This document shows positions 28,866-38,962 of a stretch of 64,000 nucleotides of DNA, piece after piece. The stretch's first letter is position 1, and each line of letters begins with the position of its first letter. Source of the DNA: Alphaproteobacteria bacterium (GTDB taxonomy: Bacteria > Pseudomonadota > Alphaproteobacteria > Sphingomonadales > Emcibacteraceae); contig NVTE01000004.1 of NCBI GenBank assembly GCA_002401455.1, positions 62,001 through 126,000 of the forward strand, in the 5' to 3' direction. A program made the position numbers and the translations under genes. Under the pieces are notes generated by a model that ran no database searches, was not told the origin of the DNA, and worked only from the letters and a program-made list of their open reading frames with translations.

Positions 28866-29431
28866 AAATGCAAAGAGAAAGTAGTATTTCAGACAATAGG
28901 TTCATACCTATCAAAGAGATGAATATAATAGCTTCATCTTCTGTGGGATATTTTCCACAGACAACTCCTGAAATAAATTCTTTAAAAAGGCGAACTAAAG
29001 ATACGCCGAAGTATTATTCTGATGATATTACAGGTACAGGTTGGACCCCTTTAGAAATGAAGACTTTAACTCCACATGATTTGGACCATTATCGTACAAA
29101 AAGTAAACTTACAGACTTGATTCAAAAATTTAAAAGAGTGCCCTTTTTTCATGATTCTGATCAATGTGCAAATAAAGGGGCTGCTGATAACGCGCTTAAA
29201 TTACTTTGTCAGATGGATGAAAAATTGTTACCGAAAGTGGCGGTTGATGAAGATGGTGAAATCATTTTTGCTTGGAATGTGGAAGAGCGCAATATAGTTC
29301 TTACTTTTGAAGAAAATTTGTGGCATTTTTTTGAGAAAGAAGGGTCTAACCCCCCAAATTATTATGATGAGGAGTCTTATGTGAATGGTGAAATTCCAAA
29401 TTTTGTATGGGAAAAAATACCAACAAAATAG
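28862..29431 (+). CDS. Unrecognised protein, second gene of the AT-rich module
   Basis: A 189-residue protein that I cannot assign to a family. It starts at an ATG overlapping the previous stop, with GGGGAAGAG a few bases upstream. The N-terminal 60 residues look polar and possibly unstructured; then come LTPHDLDHYRTKSKLTDLIQ and a short domain with VAVDEDGEIIFAWNVEERNI, a strand-rich pattern. There is no membrane segment or nuclease motif. One of three coupled genes with the same low GC; it probably works with the TIGR04255-like protein. Not previously described as far as I can tell from sequence alone. Confidence 0.6.
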   Translation: MKMQRESSISDNRFIPIKEMNIIASSSVGYFPQTTPEINSLKRRTKDTPKYYSDDITGTGWTPLEMKTLTPHDLDHYRTKSKLTDLIQKFKRVPFFHDSDQCANKGAADNALKLLCQMDEKLLPKVAVDEDGEIIFAWNVEERNIVLTFEENLWHFFEKEGSNPPNYYDEESYVNGEIPNFVWEKIPTK

Positions 29432-29441
29432 GGGGTAACTA

Positions 29442-29909
29442 GTGAGCGAAGATGAACAATCTATACCTGCTTCACATCATATAAGCCGACACATATTCTT
29501 TCCAATTATGTATGATAGTGATCAGAATTTAGTTTGGGGTAATATTTTTATGTTCCAGCAAAAATATGATTATTGTGAATCTGTTGTTTGGCGAAAGTAT
29601 GCGACATTAGAAGAAGTGCATGAATTAGGTTGTGCCAAAGCCGAACGTGACAGAAATATAAATAATAAGGATAGAAAATACGGGGGTGCTTCCACAGCTA
29701 AAGTAGGTTCTGCACGAGAGATTGTTGTTCTTGATAGTAATGCTTCAATTGAAGTAGAGCATGATCCTAGTGAAAACCAAGGTATACATCATGCCCATAT
29801 TAGATTGCTGTTGCCAGTTGGAGTCAGAAAATTAAAACCAAGCGAGAAAACAGAGTTAAGGTTGATATTATCTGATGTTTTTTCAGATTTTGATCCATAC
29901 CCTTTGTGA
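29442..29909 (+). CDS. Unrecognised protein, third gene of the AT-rich module
   Basis: A 155-residue protein starting at GTG (29442), preceded by GGGGGTAAC. I do not recognise a family. The C-terminal half holds the segment QGIHHAHIRLLLPVGVRKL, with an HHxH cluster that could bind metal, and ends with an acidic DVFSDFDPYPL tail. No signal peptide. It begins 10 bases after the second gene, the last of the module; the next gene is on the same strand but 169 bases away and has ordinary GC, which marks the right border near 29910. Confidence 0.6.
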   Translation: MSEDEQSIPASHHISRHIFFPIMYDSDQNLVWGNIFMFQQKYDYCESVVWRKYATLEEVHELGCAKAERDRNINNKDRKYGGASTAKVGSAREIVVLDSNASIEVEHDPSENQGIHHAHIRLLLPVGVRKLKPSEKTELRLILSDVFSDFDPYPL

Positions 29910-30078
29910 TTTGACACCTCATTACTGCCACAGTATTTCTATTATCTGAATCTTCCCCGATATAAATAAAATTAAACGTTTGTTTAAATACAAATTAGAG
30001 TTAAGCTTTTTCTCAGTGTAAAAGGGGTCAAAGGGTGGGGCTTCTTTCCGTGTAACAGAATATTGGGAGTATAGTTCA

Positions 30079-32493
30079 GTGAAAAAGAATATCGGTTTAT
30101 GGGGCGCGAGCCTGTTGGTGGTGGCGGGGCTGCTCGGCTCCTGTGCGGAACAGAAAGCACCGGAAGATACCTACCGGGCCGAGGTGGTGCGCACCAGCTT
30201 TGGCATTCCCCATATCACGGCCGATGATTTTGGCAGTCTGGGATTTGGCGAAGGCTTTGTGGCGGCGGAGGATCATGTCTGCAATATCGCCCACAGCATC
30301 GTTGTTGCCCGGGGCGAACGGGCGCTGTATCACGGCGTGGGGGAAAAAAACAAACATCTGATGAGCGATATGGTCATTCGGGCCCTGGGTATTCCGGCCA
30401 ACGCGGCCGAGGATTTTGCCGCTCAGTCGAAGGAAAACCAGCAATGGATCACCGGCTATACCGAAGGCTATAACAAATATATCCGCGAGGTCGGGGTCGA
30501 TAACATCACCTCATGGTGCAAAGGCGCCGACTGGGTCCGGGAAATCACGCCGGAAGATCTCTTTTCCCGCTTTCAGGTGCTGGCCCAGACTGCGCCCCGG
30601 GTCGCCGGCATGATTGTCTCAGCCAAACCGCCGGCAGATAAAGCTGACGCAGCGGCTCTTGAAGTACCCGTTCAGACCTTTGCCGAAATGGCTGATGACC
30701 TGCGCGCCAGCCAGATGGGCTCTAACGGCTGGGCCTTTGGCAAGGACCGGACCGAGAATGGCCGGGGCATGCTGTTGGGCAACCCCCATTACCCCTGGAC
30801 CGGCACCAGCCGTTTCTGGGAAAAACATCTGATCATTCCGGGCAAGATGAATATTTACGGGGCCCATTTGATCGGTGCGCCGGGGGTGGCCATTGGCTTT
30901 AACGAGAATATTGGCTGGACCCATACGGTGTCCAATAGTGAGCGGGTGGTGTTCTACAAGCTGGACCTGGTGCCCGGCGACCCGACCAGCTATTATTATG
31001 ACGGCGAGCCACGCAAGATGACCGCCCGCAAGATGACAATTTCCGTCAAGGGCGAGGACGGCACCGTGACCGAGCAGGAGCAGAGTGTCTGGTTCAGTCA
31101 TTATGGCCCCATGGTCAGCCTGCCCAATGCGCCCTGGACTGAAAAACAGGCGTTGACCATGCGCGATGCCAATGCCGGCAACCAGAATCTGCTCGACCAG
31201 TGGAAAGCCATGGATCTGGCGCAGGATATGGACGCCTTTAAAGACGCCCACCGTAAATGGAATGCCCTGCCCTGGGTTAATACCATGGCCACCAGCAAGG
31301 ACGGCCGGGCAGTGTTTATCGACGGCTCCAATGTGGGACGCCTGAGTGCTGAGGCCATTGCTCTGTGGCAGGAGAGGACCAAAAGCGACCCGCTGACAGG
31401 GGAATTTTTCAACGGCATGGGTCTGATCCTGCTCGACGGCAGCGATAGCCAGTTCGAATGGCAGGCGCATCCGGAGGCCCGGGTTCCTGGTATCGTGCCC
31501 TATGTGGAACAGCCAAAATATGACCGCAGTGACTATATCTTCAACGCCAACGACAGCCATTGGCTGACCCATGTTGAAGAACCCCTGAACGGCTATTCCC
31601 CGCTGTTTGGCTCGGAACAGGCGGCCCGAAGCCTGCGGACCCGGATCAATGCCAAGCTGGTCAGTGATACTTCACCGGACGGCCCGGCGGGGGTTGACGG
31701 TAAATTCTCCCTGAAGGAAATGCAGCAGGCGCTGTTTTCCAACCGCAGCCTGACGGCGGAATTGCTGCTCGATGAGGTGGTCGCTGCCTGTACAAAGGTA
31801 ACGTCGGTAATTGTTGACGGTGAAGAGGTTGACCTTGCAGGAGCCTGCACGGCTCTGAAGGGCTATAACAAACACCTTGATCTGGATAGCACGGGTGCGG
31901 TTCTGTTCCGGGAATGGATCACTCAGTATAAATATACCGAAACCTTTAAAAACGATAAGCTGTTCAAGTTGGCGTTTGATCCGGCCGATCCGGTCAATAC
32001 CCCCCGGGGTCTGGCGGACGAGGGTCTGGCTCTGAAAAATCTGGCCAAAGCGGTTCAGGTGATGACCCGGGCGGGTCTGGCGCTTGACAGCAGTCTTGGT
32101 GAGGCTCAGTTTGTCTACCGGGGGGCAGACCGAATTGCGGTTCATGGTGGGGAAAATGCCGAGGGCATTGCCAATATTATGGCTCAACGGATTTATGACA
32201 CCCAGGCTCATCAGCAGAGGGGAGCCAAGGTTGAGGGCAGTAAAATGCTCACCGACAAGGGCTATCTGGTCACCCATGGTGCCAGCTTCTTGCTGAGCCT
32301 GAGCTATACCGATGATGGTCCGGTGGCGGAAGCTTTCCTGACCTACGGCCAGTCCGGCGACCCGACGTCTGTCCATTATACCGACCAGACCAAATTGTTT
32401 TCCCAGAAGCAATGGCGTCCGGTGCGCTTTACAAAACAGGATATCGCCAAGGATATGAAATCATCCCGGGTTCTGACCGGCCCCCGGAAATAA
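30079..32493 (+). CDS. Penicillin acylase-family lipoprotein (N-acyl amide hydrolase)
   Basis: An 804-residue Ntn-hydrolase precursor. The start is GTG at 30079 with TTGGGAG upstream. Residues 1-22 form a lipoprotein signal with the lipobox LGSC (Cys22), so the mature protein should be membrane anchored and outside the inner membrane. The chain is expected to self-cleave between Gly213 and Ser214 in QMGSNGWAFG, exposing the catalytic serine; GNPHYPW follows. PvdQ-type and AHL acylases belong to this family, so acyl-homoserine-lactone or another N-acyl amide may be the substrate; this cannot be decided here. Length is usual. It lies just beyond the AT-rich island. Confidence 0.87.
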   Translation: MKKNIGLWGASLLVVAGLLGSCAEQKAPEDTYRAEVVRTSFGIPHITADDFGSLGFGEGFVAAEDHVCNIAHSIVVARGERALYHGVGEKNKHLMSDMVIRALGIPANAAEDFAAQSKENQQWITGYTEGYNKYIREVGVDNITSWCKGADWVREITPEDLFSRFQVLAQTAPRVAGMIVSAKPPADKADAAALEVPVQTFAEMADDLRASQMGSNGWAFGKDRTENGRGMLLGNPHYPWTGTSRFWEKHLIIPGKMNIYGAHLIGAPGVAIGFNENIGWTHTVSNSERVVFYKLDLVPGDPTSYYYDGEPRKMTARKMTISVKGEDGTVTEQEQSVWFSHYGPMVSLPNAPWTEKQALTMRDANAGNQNLLDQWKAMDLAQDMDAFKDAHRKWNALPWVNTMATSKDGRAVFIDGSNVGRLSAEAIALWQERTKSDPLTGEFFNGMGLILLDGSDSQFEWQAHPEARVPGIVPYVEQPKYDRSDYIFNANDSHWLTHVEEPLNGYSPLFGSEQAARSLRTRINAKLVSDTSPDGPAGVDGKFSLKEMQQALFSNRSLTAELLLDEVVAACTKVTSVIVDGEEVDLAGACTALKGYNKHLDLDSTGAVLFREWITQYKYTETFKNDKLFKLAFDPADPVNTPRGLADEGLALKNLAKAVQVMTRAGLALDSSLGEAQFVYRGADRIAVHGGENAEGIANIMAQRIYDTQAHQQRGAKVEGSKMLTDKGYLVTHGASFLLSLSYTDDGPVAEAFLTYGQSGDPTSVHYTDQTKLFSQKQWRPVRFTKQDIAKDMKSSRVLTGPRK

Positions 32494-32534
32494 CCGGGGC
32501 CTGATCAGGGTAATTTAAGATCAGAAGAACTTAA

Positions 32535-32576
32535 AGTCCGGAGGGGTCAGGTTTGGTTACCTGACCCCGCCGGACT
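32535..32576. terminator. Hairpin between the acylase and MCP genes
   Basis: AGTCCGG-A-GGGGTCAGGT (32535-32552) pairs with ACCTGACCCC-G-CCGGACT (32559-32576): 17 pairs with one mismatch and a 6-base loop. The T tract after it is poor, so it may be a terminator for both convergent genes or simply an RNA-stabilising stem. Confidence 0.6.
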
Positions 32577-32601
32577 ATGTTTAGGGTTATATTAGTCTGT
32601 C

Positions 32602-34749
32602 TTAAAGGCTACTGATGTTGGTCAGGAAGCCATTGATCACAGTTGATATTTTTTTGACATTAGTGTTCACTTCATTGGCGGCACCATTGATACCCTCCGC
32701 GATGGTTTTGGTTTCTGAAGCTCCGGTGGAGACGTCAACAATAACTACGGTGACTTCCTGCGACCCTTTTGCCGCTTCCTGAACGTTTCTGGCGATCTCT
32801 GCGGTGGCGGCACTCTGTTCTTCGACGGCGGCGGCAATAGTTGTGGCAACCTCATTGGTTTCATCAATGATATTACGGATATTTTCAACGGCGTCGACGG
32901 CCTCCTGTGACGAGGCCTGTACCGCTGCCACATGACCACTGATTTCTTCGGTGGCTTTGGAGGTCTGGGTGGCCAGGGCTTTGACTTCACTGGCAACAAC
33001 CGCAAACCCTTTCCCCGCATCGCCGGCTCTGGCGGCTTCAATAGTCGCGTTAAGGGCCAGAAGGTTGGTTTGCTCGGCAATATCATTGATCAGATTGACA
33101 ACGTCGGCGATCAGGGAGGTGGTCTGGGACAGGGAGGTCATTTTGTCTTTGGTCTCTCCCGCCTGACTGACGGCGCGTCGGGTAATTTCGGTCGAATGGC
33201 TCAGTTGACGGTTAATTTCACCGACCGAGGCCGACATTTCTTCGGAGGCCGAAGCCACCGTATTGATATTTGAGGTTGCCTGTTCAGCGGCCGCGGCGGC
33301 GGTTGTACTCGAGATTCCTGTCTGTTCGGCAATCCCGGCCATGCGGCCAGATGAACTCAGAAGCTGGGTCGAGGTGGCCGACATATTTTGTAGGGCGGAT
33401 GAAATATCTGTTTCGAAGTTTAAGATTAGGGCTTGCATTTGTTCCCCACGGGCGGCCTGCTGTTCCATCTCAGCCCGCTCTCTGGCCATTTTTTCTTGGC
33501 GCATGCGGTTTTGTCTTTCTTCGGCTTCTTGCTCCATTTCCCGTTGACGGACTTCCGCTTCCCGGGCGTCGGCTTCAAGTTTTTTATGGCGGATGGCCCC
33601 TTGCTGAAAGCTCAGCACATTATTGGCCATGATACCAATTTCACTACCGTAATCAGAATAGCGGACTTCGACGTCCAGATTTCCTTCTGACAATTGGCCC
33701 ATGGTTTCCTGAATGTCCTGAAGTGGGTCCGTAATGGAATGGGAAATTTTTAAAGATAACAGGCCCAGGCCCAGGCCAGCGATGGCGGTTAGGATCAGAA
33801 GTTGCCAGAAACTTGCGTTAGCATCGGTGGCTAAATCTTTGGCCTGGTCCCCAATATCTTGTGAAAATTTATTTTCGACCCTGTGGTAAAGATCTATTTT
33901 CCTGGTGATGGTATCGAACCATTGGCTGCCAGAGACTCCACTGGCGGAGACATCTCGATAATCCTTAAAGACAAGGGCGCGCATGCGATTGACATCGTCC
34001 ATAACAGGGCCGGTCATGGTCTTGGTAAAATAGGCTTTGATATCCCCATTGACATTGGCCTGAAAAGTGGTGAGGAAAGCTTCCTGTTGGGCAATCAGAC
34101 CGACAAATTTTTTGTAGATCACATCGCGGAAACTGCCGGCGGCAAAGCCATTAGCACCCATGGCCCGTTCCTGACCGGCCCGCTCCTTGGCTTCCAGCAG
34201 CGCAATATAGCCGGTAATTTCCCGCAACAGATCGGGGTTGTCCGTAATATTGCCGACGACCTTGATCATATCAAGCATCTTGGAGATGGTGCCGGTATAA
34301 TATTTTGCCATTTCGCTTACGGTTAGGGTCATTGCCATGACGTCTGTGCGACTCTGCTCCAATTGGTTCAGGGCGGTCATGGCCAGAGCGGTTTTTTTGA
34401 CCAGGTCATCATTGATCGCAGCCAGGTCAATGGCAGAGACGGCGGTGTTGAAGGTTGCCTGCTTTTTATCGCTTTCGTTATGCTGACCTAAAATCTTAGT
34501 GGTAAAAGCCTGTGAGGCCTGTGAGCCGATAAAACCGGCCGATGTTCCACGTTCTTTTTGCAGTTCATGAATCAGGTTACCAATCTTTGGCGTGAATTCG
34601 GTGAGTTTCTGCAGGGTATTCATTTGTCCGGACATCTGATAATAACCGATCATTTTATCGGCAGAGAACATCAGGAACAAGATAAAGGTTAGCGAAATTG
34701 CGGTCAGAATCCTCAGGCTGATCCCGTAATTATTAAGCCATTTAAGCAT
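32602..34749 (-). CDS. Methyl-accepting chemotaxis protein with a NIT sensor domain
   Basis: A 715-residue chemoreceptor. A transmembrane segment at about 12-31 and another at 314-334 bracket a helical sensor with the [15 protein letters not shown] stretch typical of the NIT (nitrate/nitrite sensing) domain. A HAMP domain (about 335-388), a charged coiled coil (about 390-440) and the MCP signalling domain follow; the highly conserved hairpin tip reads [20 protein letters not shown]. The ligand is not certain; NIT domains can bind nitrate or nitrite in characterised cases. It sits alone, with no cheA or cheW near. Confidence 0.92.
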   Translation of the reverse strand: MLKWLNNYGISLRILTAISLTFILFLMFSADKMIGYYQMSGQMNTLQKLTEFTPKIGNLIHELQKERGTSAGFIGSQASQAFTTKILGQHNESDKKQATFNTAVSAIDLAAINDDLVKKTALAMTALNQLEQSRTDVMAMTLTVSEMAKYYTGTISKMLDMIKVVGNITDNPDLLREITGYIALLEAKERAGQERAMGANGFAAGSFRDVIYKKFVGLIAQQEAFLTTFQANVNGDIKAYFTKTMTGPVMDDVNRMRALVFKDYRDVSASGVSGSQWFDTITRKIDLYHRVENKFSQDIGDQAKDLATDANASFWQLLILTAIAGLGLGLLSLKISHSITDPLQDIQETMGQLSEGNLDVEVRYSDYGSEIGIMANNVLSFQQGAIRHKKLEADAREAEVRQREMEQEAEERQNRMRQEKMARERAEMEQQAARGEQMQALILNFETDISSALQNMSATSTQLLSSSGRMAGIAEQTGISSTTAAAAAEQATSNINTVASASEEMSASVGEINRQLSHSTEITRRAVSQAGETKDKMTSLSQTTSLIADVVNLINDIAEQTNLLALNATIEAARAGDAGKGFAVVASEVKALATQTSKATEEISGHVAAVQASSQEAVDAVENIRNIIDETNEVATTIAAAVEEQSAATAEIARNVQEAAKGSQEVTVVIVDVSTGASETKTIAEGINGAANEVNTNVKKISTVINGFLTNISSL

Positions 34750-35057
34750 GGTGAGGTCCTATTTGTTGGTGAATAATATATTTCCAGAGCATAAGGATTA
34801 TGCCAAATGGGGTATTTGATCTGTATCAATAAAAAAAATCTTTATTTATCAGTAAGTTAACTAAAAATTAAGTTTTTTCAGAAACCGGTTTTGATTGTGA
34901 GGGTTTTGTAATTACTGTTGTGGAGGGGGTCGTCGGGGCAGGGGCAGATGTTTTTTCGTCCCCCCGGGAGCCACCGCTCAACGGGCGCGGTGGCCCTAAA
35001 GAGTTGACGTAACCCTGAAAGGGTTTTATCAAGGCCACCTAATTAAAGGAAAAAAAT
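34750..35057. other. 308-base divergent region upstream of lysS
   Basis: No gene is visible. The left part is AT-rich and should hold the promoter of the leftward MCP gene; the right part forms the structured leader of lysS described separately. Confidence 0.65.
34968..35050 (+). promoter_or_regulatory. lysS leader with mutually exclusive stems
   Basis: GCCACCGC (34970-34977) can pair with GCGGTGGC (34987-34994). The same 3' arm, as GGTGGCC (34989-34995), can instead pair with GGCCACC (35033-35039), which lies 5 bases before the AAAGGA ribosome site. A small stem AACCCT-GAA-AGGGTT (35011-35025) fits inside the second form. Such switching would change access to the ribosome site, so it may be an attenuator or sensor. 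Confidence 0.4.
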
Positions 35058-36641
35058 ATGTCATCATCTTCGGACCTTACCCAACTGGCACTGGACAGCA
35101 AAGCCTGGCCCTTTCAGGAAGCCCGTAATCTGCTCAAACGGCTGGAGAAGTCTGGGAATGATAAAGGCTATGTGCTGTTTGAAACCGGCTATGGCCCCAG
35201 CGGTCTTCCTCATATCGGCACCTTTGGGGAAGTGGCGCGGACCACTATGGTGCGTCAGGCTTTTCAGCGCCTCAGTGAGATACCGACAAAATTGATCGCT
35301 TTTTCCGATGATATGGATGGCCTGCGCAAAGTGCCGACCAATCTGCCAAATCAGGATATGCTGGCCAAATATATTGGCCAGCCCCTGACCAAGGTCCCTG
35401 ACCCCTTTGGCACCCATGAGAGCTTTGCCCATCATAATAATGCCAGGTTGTGTAATTTTCTGGACAGCTTTGGTTTTGATTATGAATTCAAAAGCGCTAC
35501 TGAGGTCTATACCAGCGGCGAAATGGACGCGACCCTGCTGCGTATGCTCGGGGCTTATGACAAGATTATGAAAGTGATTCTGCCCACATTGGGCGCTGAG
35601 CGTCAGGCCACCTACAGTCCGTTTCTACCCTTGTGCCCGCGCACCGGTATGGTGTTGCAGGTGCCGATTGTTGACCGGGACCTTTCCGCAGGCACGGTGA
35701 CTTACCGGGATGAGGAAACCAGCAAGCTTGTCGAGGTTCCCGTCACTGGCGGTGGCTGTAAAATGCAGTGGAAAGCCGACTGGGCCATGCGTTGGGTCGG
35801 GCTGGGCGTTGATTATGAAATGGCCGGCAAAGACCTGATGGAATCGGTCAAGCTGTCCAGTGCCATCACCCGTATTTTGGGCAGTGTGCCGCCGGAAGGC
35901 TTCAGCTATGAATTGTTTCTGGATGAAAATGGCGAAAAAATCTCTAAATCCAAAGGCAATGGCCTGACCATGGAAGACTGGCTGAAATACGGGACACCGG
36001 AAAGCCTGTCGATGTATATGTTCCAGTCTCCGCGCAAAGCGAAAAAGCTGTTTTTTGATGTCATTCCGAAAACCGTCGATGAGTATATCACTCATCTGGC
36101 CAAATTCAGTGATCAGGAAGACAAGCTGAAACTGACCAATCCGGTTTGGCATGTTCATAACGGCACCCCGCCGGAGCAGACCCTGCCGGTCACCTTTGCC
36201 CTGTTGTTAAACCTGGTCAGTGCCAGTGACGCCCATGACAAGGCCACCCTGTGGGGCTTTATCAGCAATTATGCCGATGGGACCACGGCGGAAAAATTTC
36301 CCCTGCTGGATCAGCTTGTGGGCTATGCCTTGGTCTATTATGAAAATTTTGTCAAACCCCATAAAAATTATCGCGTCCCGACGACTAAAGAAGTTGTCGC
36401 GCTGGAAAGTCTGGTCGAGAAGTTGGAAAACCTGGACGATATGCTGCCGGCATCTGACTATCAGAATGTGGTTTTTGCCGTGGGCAATGACCAGGGATAT
36501 GACAATCTCCGCGATTGGTTCGGGGCCCTGTATGAAATTCTACTGGGTCAGAAACAGGGGCCGCGCATGGGATCGTTCATTGCTCTTTATGGACGTCAGA
36601 AAACCATAGATCTCATTCGGTCCACCCTCTCGGGAAGCTGA
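35058..36641 (+). CDS. lysS: Class I lysyl-tRNA synthetase
   Basis: A 527-residue LysRS of the class I (archaeal-type) family, which charges tRNA-Lys. The Rossmann signatures are GLPHIGTFGE with the HIGH-like HIGT at 52-55 and KISKS at 294-298 for the KMSKS loop. Class I LysRS is usual in alphaproteobacteria, in place of the class II enzyme of most bacteria. AAAGGA lies 7 bases before the ATG. It is often named lysK or lysS. Two convergent structures in its leader may regulate it. Confidence 0.94.
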   Translation: MSSSSDLTQLALDSKAWPFQEARNLLKRLEKSGNDKGYVLFETGYGPSGLPHIGTFGEVARTTMVRQAFQRLSEIPTKLIAFSDDMDGLRKVPTNLPNQDMLAKYIGQPLTKVPDPFGTHESFAHHNNARLCNFLDSFGFDYEFKSATEVYTSGEMDATLLRMLGAYDKIMKVILPTLGAERQATYSPFLPLCPRTGMVLQVPIVDRDLSAGTVTYRDEETSKLVEVPVTGGGCKMQWKADWAMRWVGLGVDYEMAGKDLMESVKLSSAITRILGSVPPEGFSYELFLDENGEKISKSKGNGLTMEDWLKYGTPESLSMYMFQSPRKAKKLFFDVIPKTVDEYITHLAKFSDQEDKLKLTNPVWHVHNGTPPEQTLPVTFALLLNLVSASDAHDKATLWGFISNYADGTTAEKFPLLDQLVGYALVYYENFVKPHKNYRVPTTKEVVALESLVEKLENLDDMLPASDYQNVVFAVGNDQGYDNLRDWFGALYEILLGQKQGPRMGSFIALYGRQKTIDLIRSTLSGS

Positions 36642-36677
36642 CAACCATGCTGAGTTGAGCACGGGGGGGTATGACAA

Positions 36678-36709
36678 AATTATTAATCTTTAAGGATTGA
36701 TTAATTTTT
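36678..36709 (+). terminator. AT-rich terminator after lysS
   Basis: AATTATTAATC (36678-36688) pairs imperfectly with GATTGATTAATT (36695-36706), with one bulged T, and is followed by TTTC. The stem is weak in GC, so confidence is moderate. Confidence 0.5.
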
Positions 36710-36916
36710 CATTTGATTCTTCTGATGTAAAATGTTACTTCAGGTTGCAGGCTTAAGTGTATGAATTGTAATTAGATTTATGGTGCTTGACTTTGAACTT
36801 TTTGGGGGCCGTCGTGGCAGAGTGTTGCCGCCTTTCAAACAATTTTTGATTTAGATTAATCTTGCATTAACCTTAAGGGGTTAAAACAAGAAAAAACGAC
36901 TATGACGAGGAAGTGC

Positions 36917-37561
36917 ATGTTAGGGATTACATATAAAGCAGTCTGGAAACGGCTTCTGGACATTGTGGGTTCACTGCTCCTTATTATATTACTGTCTCCT
37001 CTACTGCTGGGTGTGGTGGTGCTGGTACGTCTGAAATTAGGCAGCCCCATATTTTTTACTCAGGAGAGGCTGGGCCTGAACGGAAAGTCTTTCACCATCT
37101 GGAAATTCCGCAGTATGACCAATTGTCGGGATGAGAATGGGGATTTTCTGGCCGATGAATATCGGTTAACAAGATTTGGCAAATTGCTCCGTGACATTAG
37201 CGTCGACGAACTGCCCCAGCTGTGGAATGTTCTGATCGGCGATATGAGCCTGATTGGCCCCCGGCCATTCATCGCTGAATATGGGGCCCGTTATACCACG
37301 GAACAAATGCGCCGTCATGAAGTGCGGCCGGGCATTAGTGGCTGGGCTCAGGTGATGGGTCGTAATTCCATCAGCTGGAATCAGAAGTTTATTCTGGATG
37401 TCTGGTATGTGGATAATTGTGGTCTGCTGACAGATATAAGGATTTTATTGCGCACTATCCCTATTGTCCTCGGCCGGGCCGGGGTTTCAGCAGAAAATCA
37501 TGTGACCATGCCAGAATGGGCAAATTCAGAAGTGCCCGTCGAAAAGATTCCTTCCGAATAG
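36917..37561 (+). CDS. Sugar-phosphate transferase, polyprenyl-phosphate type
   Basis: A 214-residue bacterial sugar transferase (PF02397). A hydrophobic segment near residues 15-40 is followed by GSPIFFTQERLGLNGKSFTIWKFRSM and DELPQLWNVLIGDMSLIGPRP, the standard core motifs. Such enzymes move a sugar-1-phosphate from a nucleotide sugar to undecaprenyl phosphate and start an exopolysaccharide or O-antigen unit at the inner membrane. I use the ATG at 36917, with GAGGAAG upstream; an ATG at 36902 lies above that site. It stands alone: no glycan-assembly genes are near. Confidence 0.88.
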   Translation: MLGITYKAVWKRLLDIVGSLLLIILLSPLLLGVVVLVRLKLGSPIFFTQERLGLNGKSFTIWKFRSMTNCRDENGDFLADEYRLTRFGKLLRDISVDELPQLWNVLIGDMSLIGPRPFIAEYGARYTTEQMRRHEVRPGISGWAQVMGRNSISWNQKFILDVWYVDNCGLLTDIRILLRTIPIVLGRAGVSAENHVTMPEWANSEVPVEKIPSE

Positions 37562-37615
37562 GTCGAGAGTGTTAAATAATATAAAAAAATATAAAGATTG
37601 ATTAGGTCTGAGGTT

Positions 37616-37636
37616 AAAAAGCTTCAGGCTTTTTTT
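37616..37636 (+). terminator. Short terminator before metK
   Basis: AAAAAGC (37616-37622) pairs with GCTTTTT (37628-37634) around a 5-base loop, and T continues after. The stem is short and AT-rich, so confidence is modest. Confidence 0.55.
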
Positions 37637-37793
37637 GTCTTTACCGGGGGTGAAACTCAGCCTTTCTGTCAAGAGAGGTCAGGGACAGGTAGAAAGTATT
37701 TATTCATATTAATAAAATATAAAGGTTTCTTTATATAAATGATATGTTATATATTAATCAAGATACTTGAATTTAACTGCCGGAGCGTTATCC

Positions 37794-38957
37794 ATGTCGA
37801 GAAAAAATTATTTATTTACCAGTGAGTCCGTATCCGAAGGTCACCCAGATAAAGTTTCCGATTGTATTTCTGATGCGATTGTTGATTTGTTTCTGGCTGC
37901 GGAGCCCGAGGCTCGGGTTGCAGTTGAAACCCTGACCACGACAAATCGTGTGGTTCTTGCCGGTGAGGTCAGAGGCCCCGCCTCTGTAGGTGCAGAGCAA
38001 ATGGAGGCTGCCGCCCGCCGGGTGGTCCGGCAAATTGGTTATGAGCAGGATGGGTTTCACTGGAAAGATATGGCGGTTGAAATCTATGTTCATGGGCAGT
38101 CTGCGGACATTGCCATGGGTGTGGATAGTGGGGCTAATAAAGAAGAAGGGGCCGGCGACCAGGGCATTATGTTTGGCTATGCCACCGATGAAACCGATGT
38201 TTATATGCCGGCACCGCTGCATTATTCTCATTTGATCTTGAAATCCCTGGCGGCGGCTCGTCACGGGGGGGTGACGGAGCTTGGTCCGGATTCAAAAAGC
38301 CAGGTGACCCTGCAATATGAAGATGGGGTTCCGGTTCGGGCCGCTTCAGTTGTGGTCTCGACCCAGCATGGGGCCGATGTCACTCAGGAGCAGGTCCGGG
38401 AAATTGTCCTTGGCCATATTGAAAAAAGCCTGCCCAGTGGCTGGATGTGCCCTGAAGAAGAACTCTATATCAATCCGACCGGAAATTTCGTCATTGGCGG
38501 TCCGGACGGCGATGCCGGGTTGACCGGACGCAAAATTATTGTCGATACTTACGGCGGTGCGGCCCCGCATGGCGGCGGCGCTTTCTCGGGCAAGGATCCG
38601 ACAAAGGTGGATCGGTCAGCGGCCTATGCTTCCCGTTATCTGGCTAAAAATGTGGTGGCGGCTGGTTTGGCCCGTCGTTGTACGATACAGCTGGCCTATG
38701 CTATCGGCGTGTCTCATCCATTGTCCCTCTATGTGGACTTCCATAACACCGGTGAAGTTGATCCGGCGGTTCTGGAAAAAGTCCTGTTTGAAATTATGAA
38801 TTTAAGTCCCCGAGGTATCCGCGAGCACTTGGACCTGAACCGGCCGATCTATGAGCGGACGGCAGCTTATGGTCACTTTGGCCGCGCACCTGAGGCCGAT
38901 GGCGGCTTCTCATGGGAAAAACTGGATCTGGTGGATAGCCTTAAGGGTCATTTCTAA
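37794..38957 (+). CDS. metK: S-adenosylmethionine synthetase
   Basis: A 387-residue MetK, which makes SAM from methionine and ATP. Signature segments are [13 protein letters not shown] at the start, [12 protein letters not shown] and [16 protein letters not shown], holding the ATP, metal and phosphate residues. I start at the ATG at 37794, with CGGAGCG upstream; a longer frame from 37767 adds nine residues before the conserved MSRKNYLF. The 232-base leader is AT-rich and contains no SAM riboswitch that I recognise. trmB follows 5 bases later, so the two share a transcript. Confidence 0.97.
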   Translation: MSRKNYLFTSESVSEGHPDKVSDCISDAIVDLFLAAEPEARVAVETLTTTNRVVLAGEVRGPASVGAEQMEAAARRVVRQIGYEQDGFHWKDMAVEIYVHGQSADIAMGVDSGANKEEGAGDQGIMFGYATDETDVYMPAPLHYSHLILKSLAAARHGGVTELGPDSKSQVTLQYEDGVPVRAASVVVSTQHGADVTQEQVREIVLGHIEKSLPSGWMCPEEELYINPTGNFVIGGPDGDAGLTGRKIIVDTYGGAAPHGGGAFSGKDPTKVDRSAAYASRYLAKNVVAAGLARRCTIQLAYAIGVSHPLSLYVDFHNTGEVDPAVLEKVLFEIMNLSPRGIREHLDLNRPIYERTAAYGHFGRAPEADGGFSWEKLDLVDSLKGHF

Positions 38958-38962
38958 GTCTG

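Noticed and set aside
28059-29909. Insertion sequence or transposon ends around the AT-rich module
   Set aside because: No inverted repeats, transposase or target-site duplication could be seen at 27881-28058 or 29910-30078.
37562-37793. SAM riboswitch before metK
   Set aside because: The leader does not show the conserved core of the SAM-II or SAM/SAH classes as I know them; only a weak terminator and AT-rich DNA are visible.
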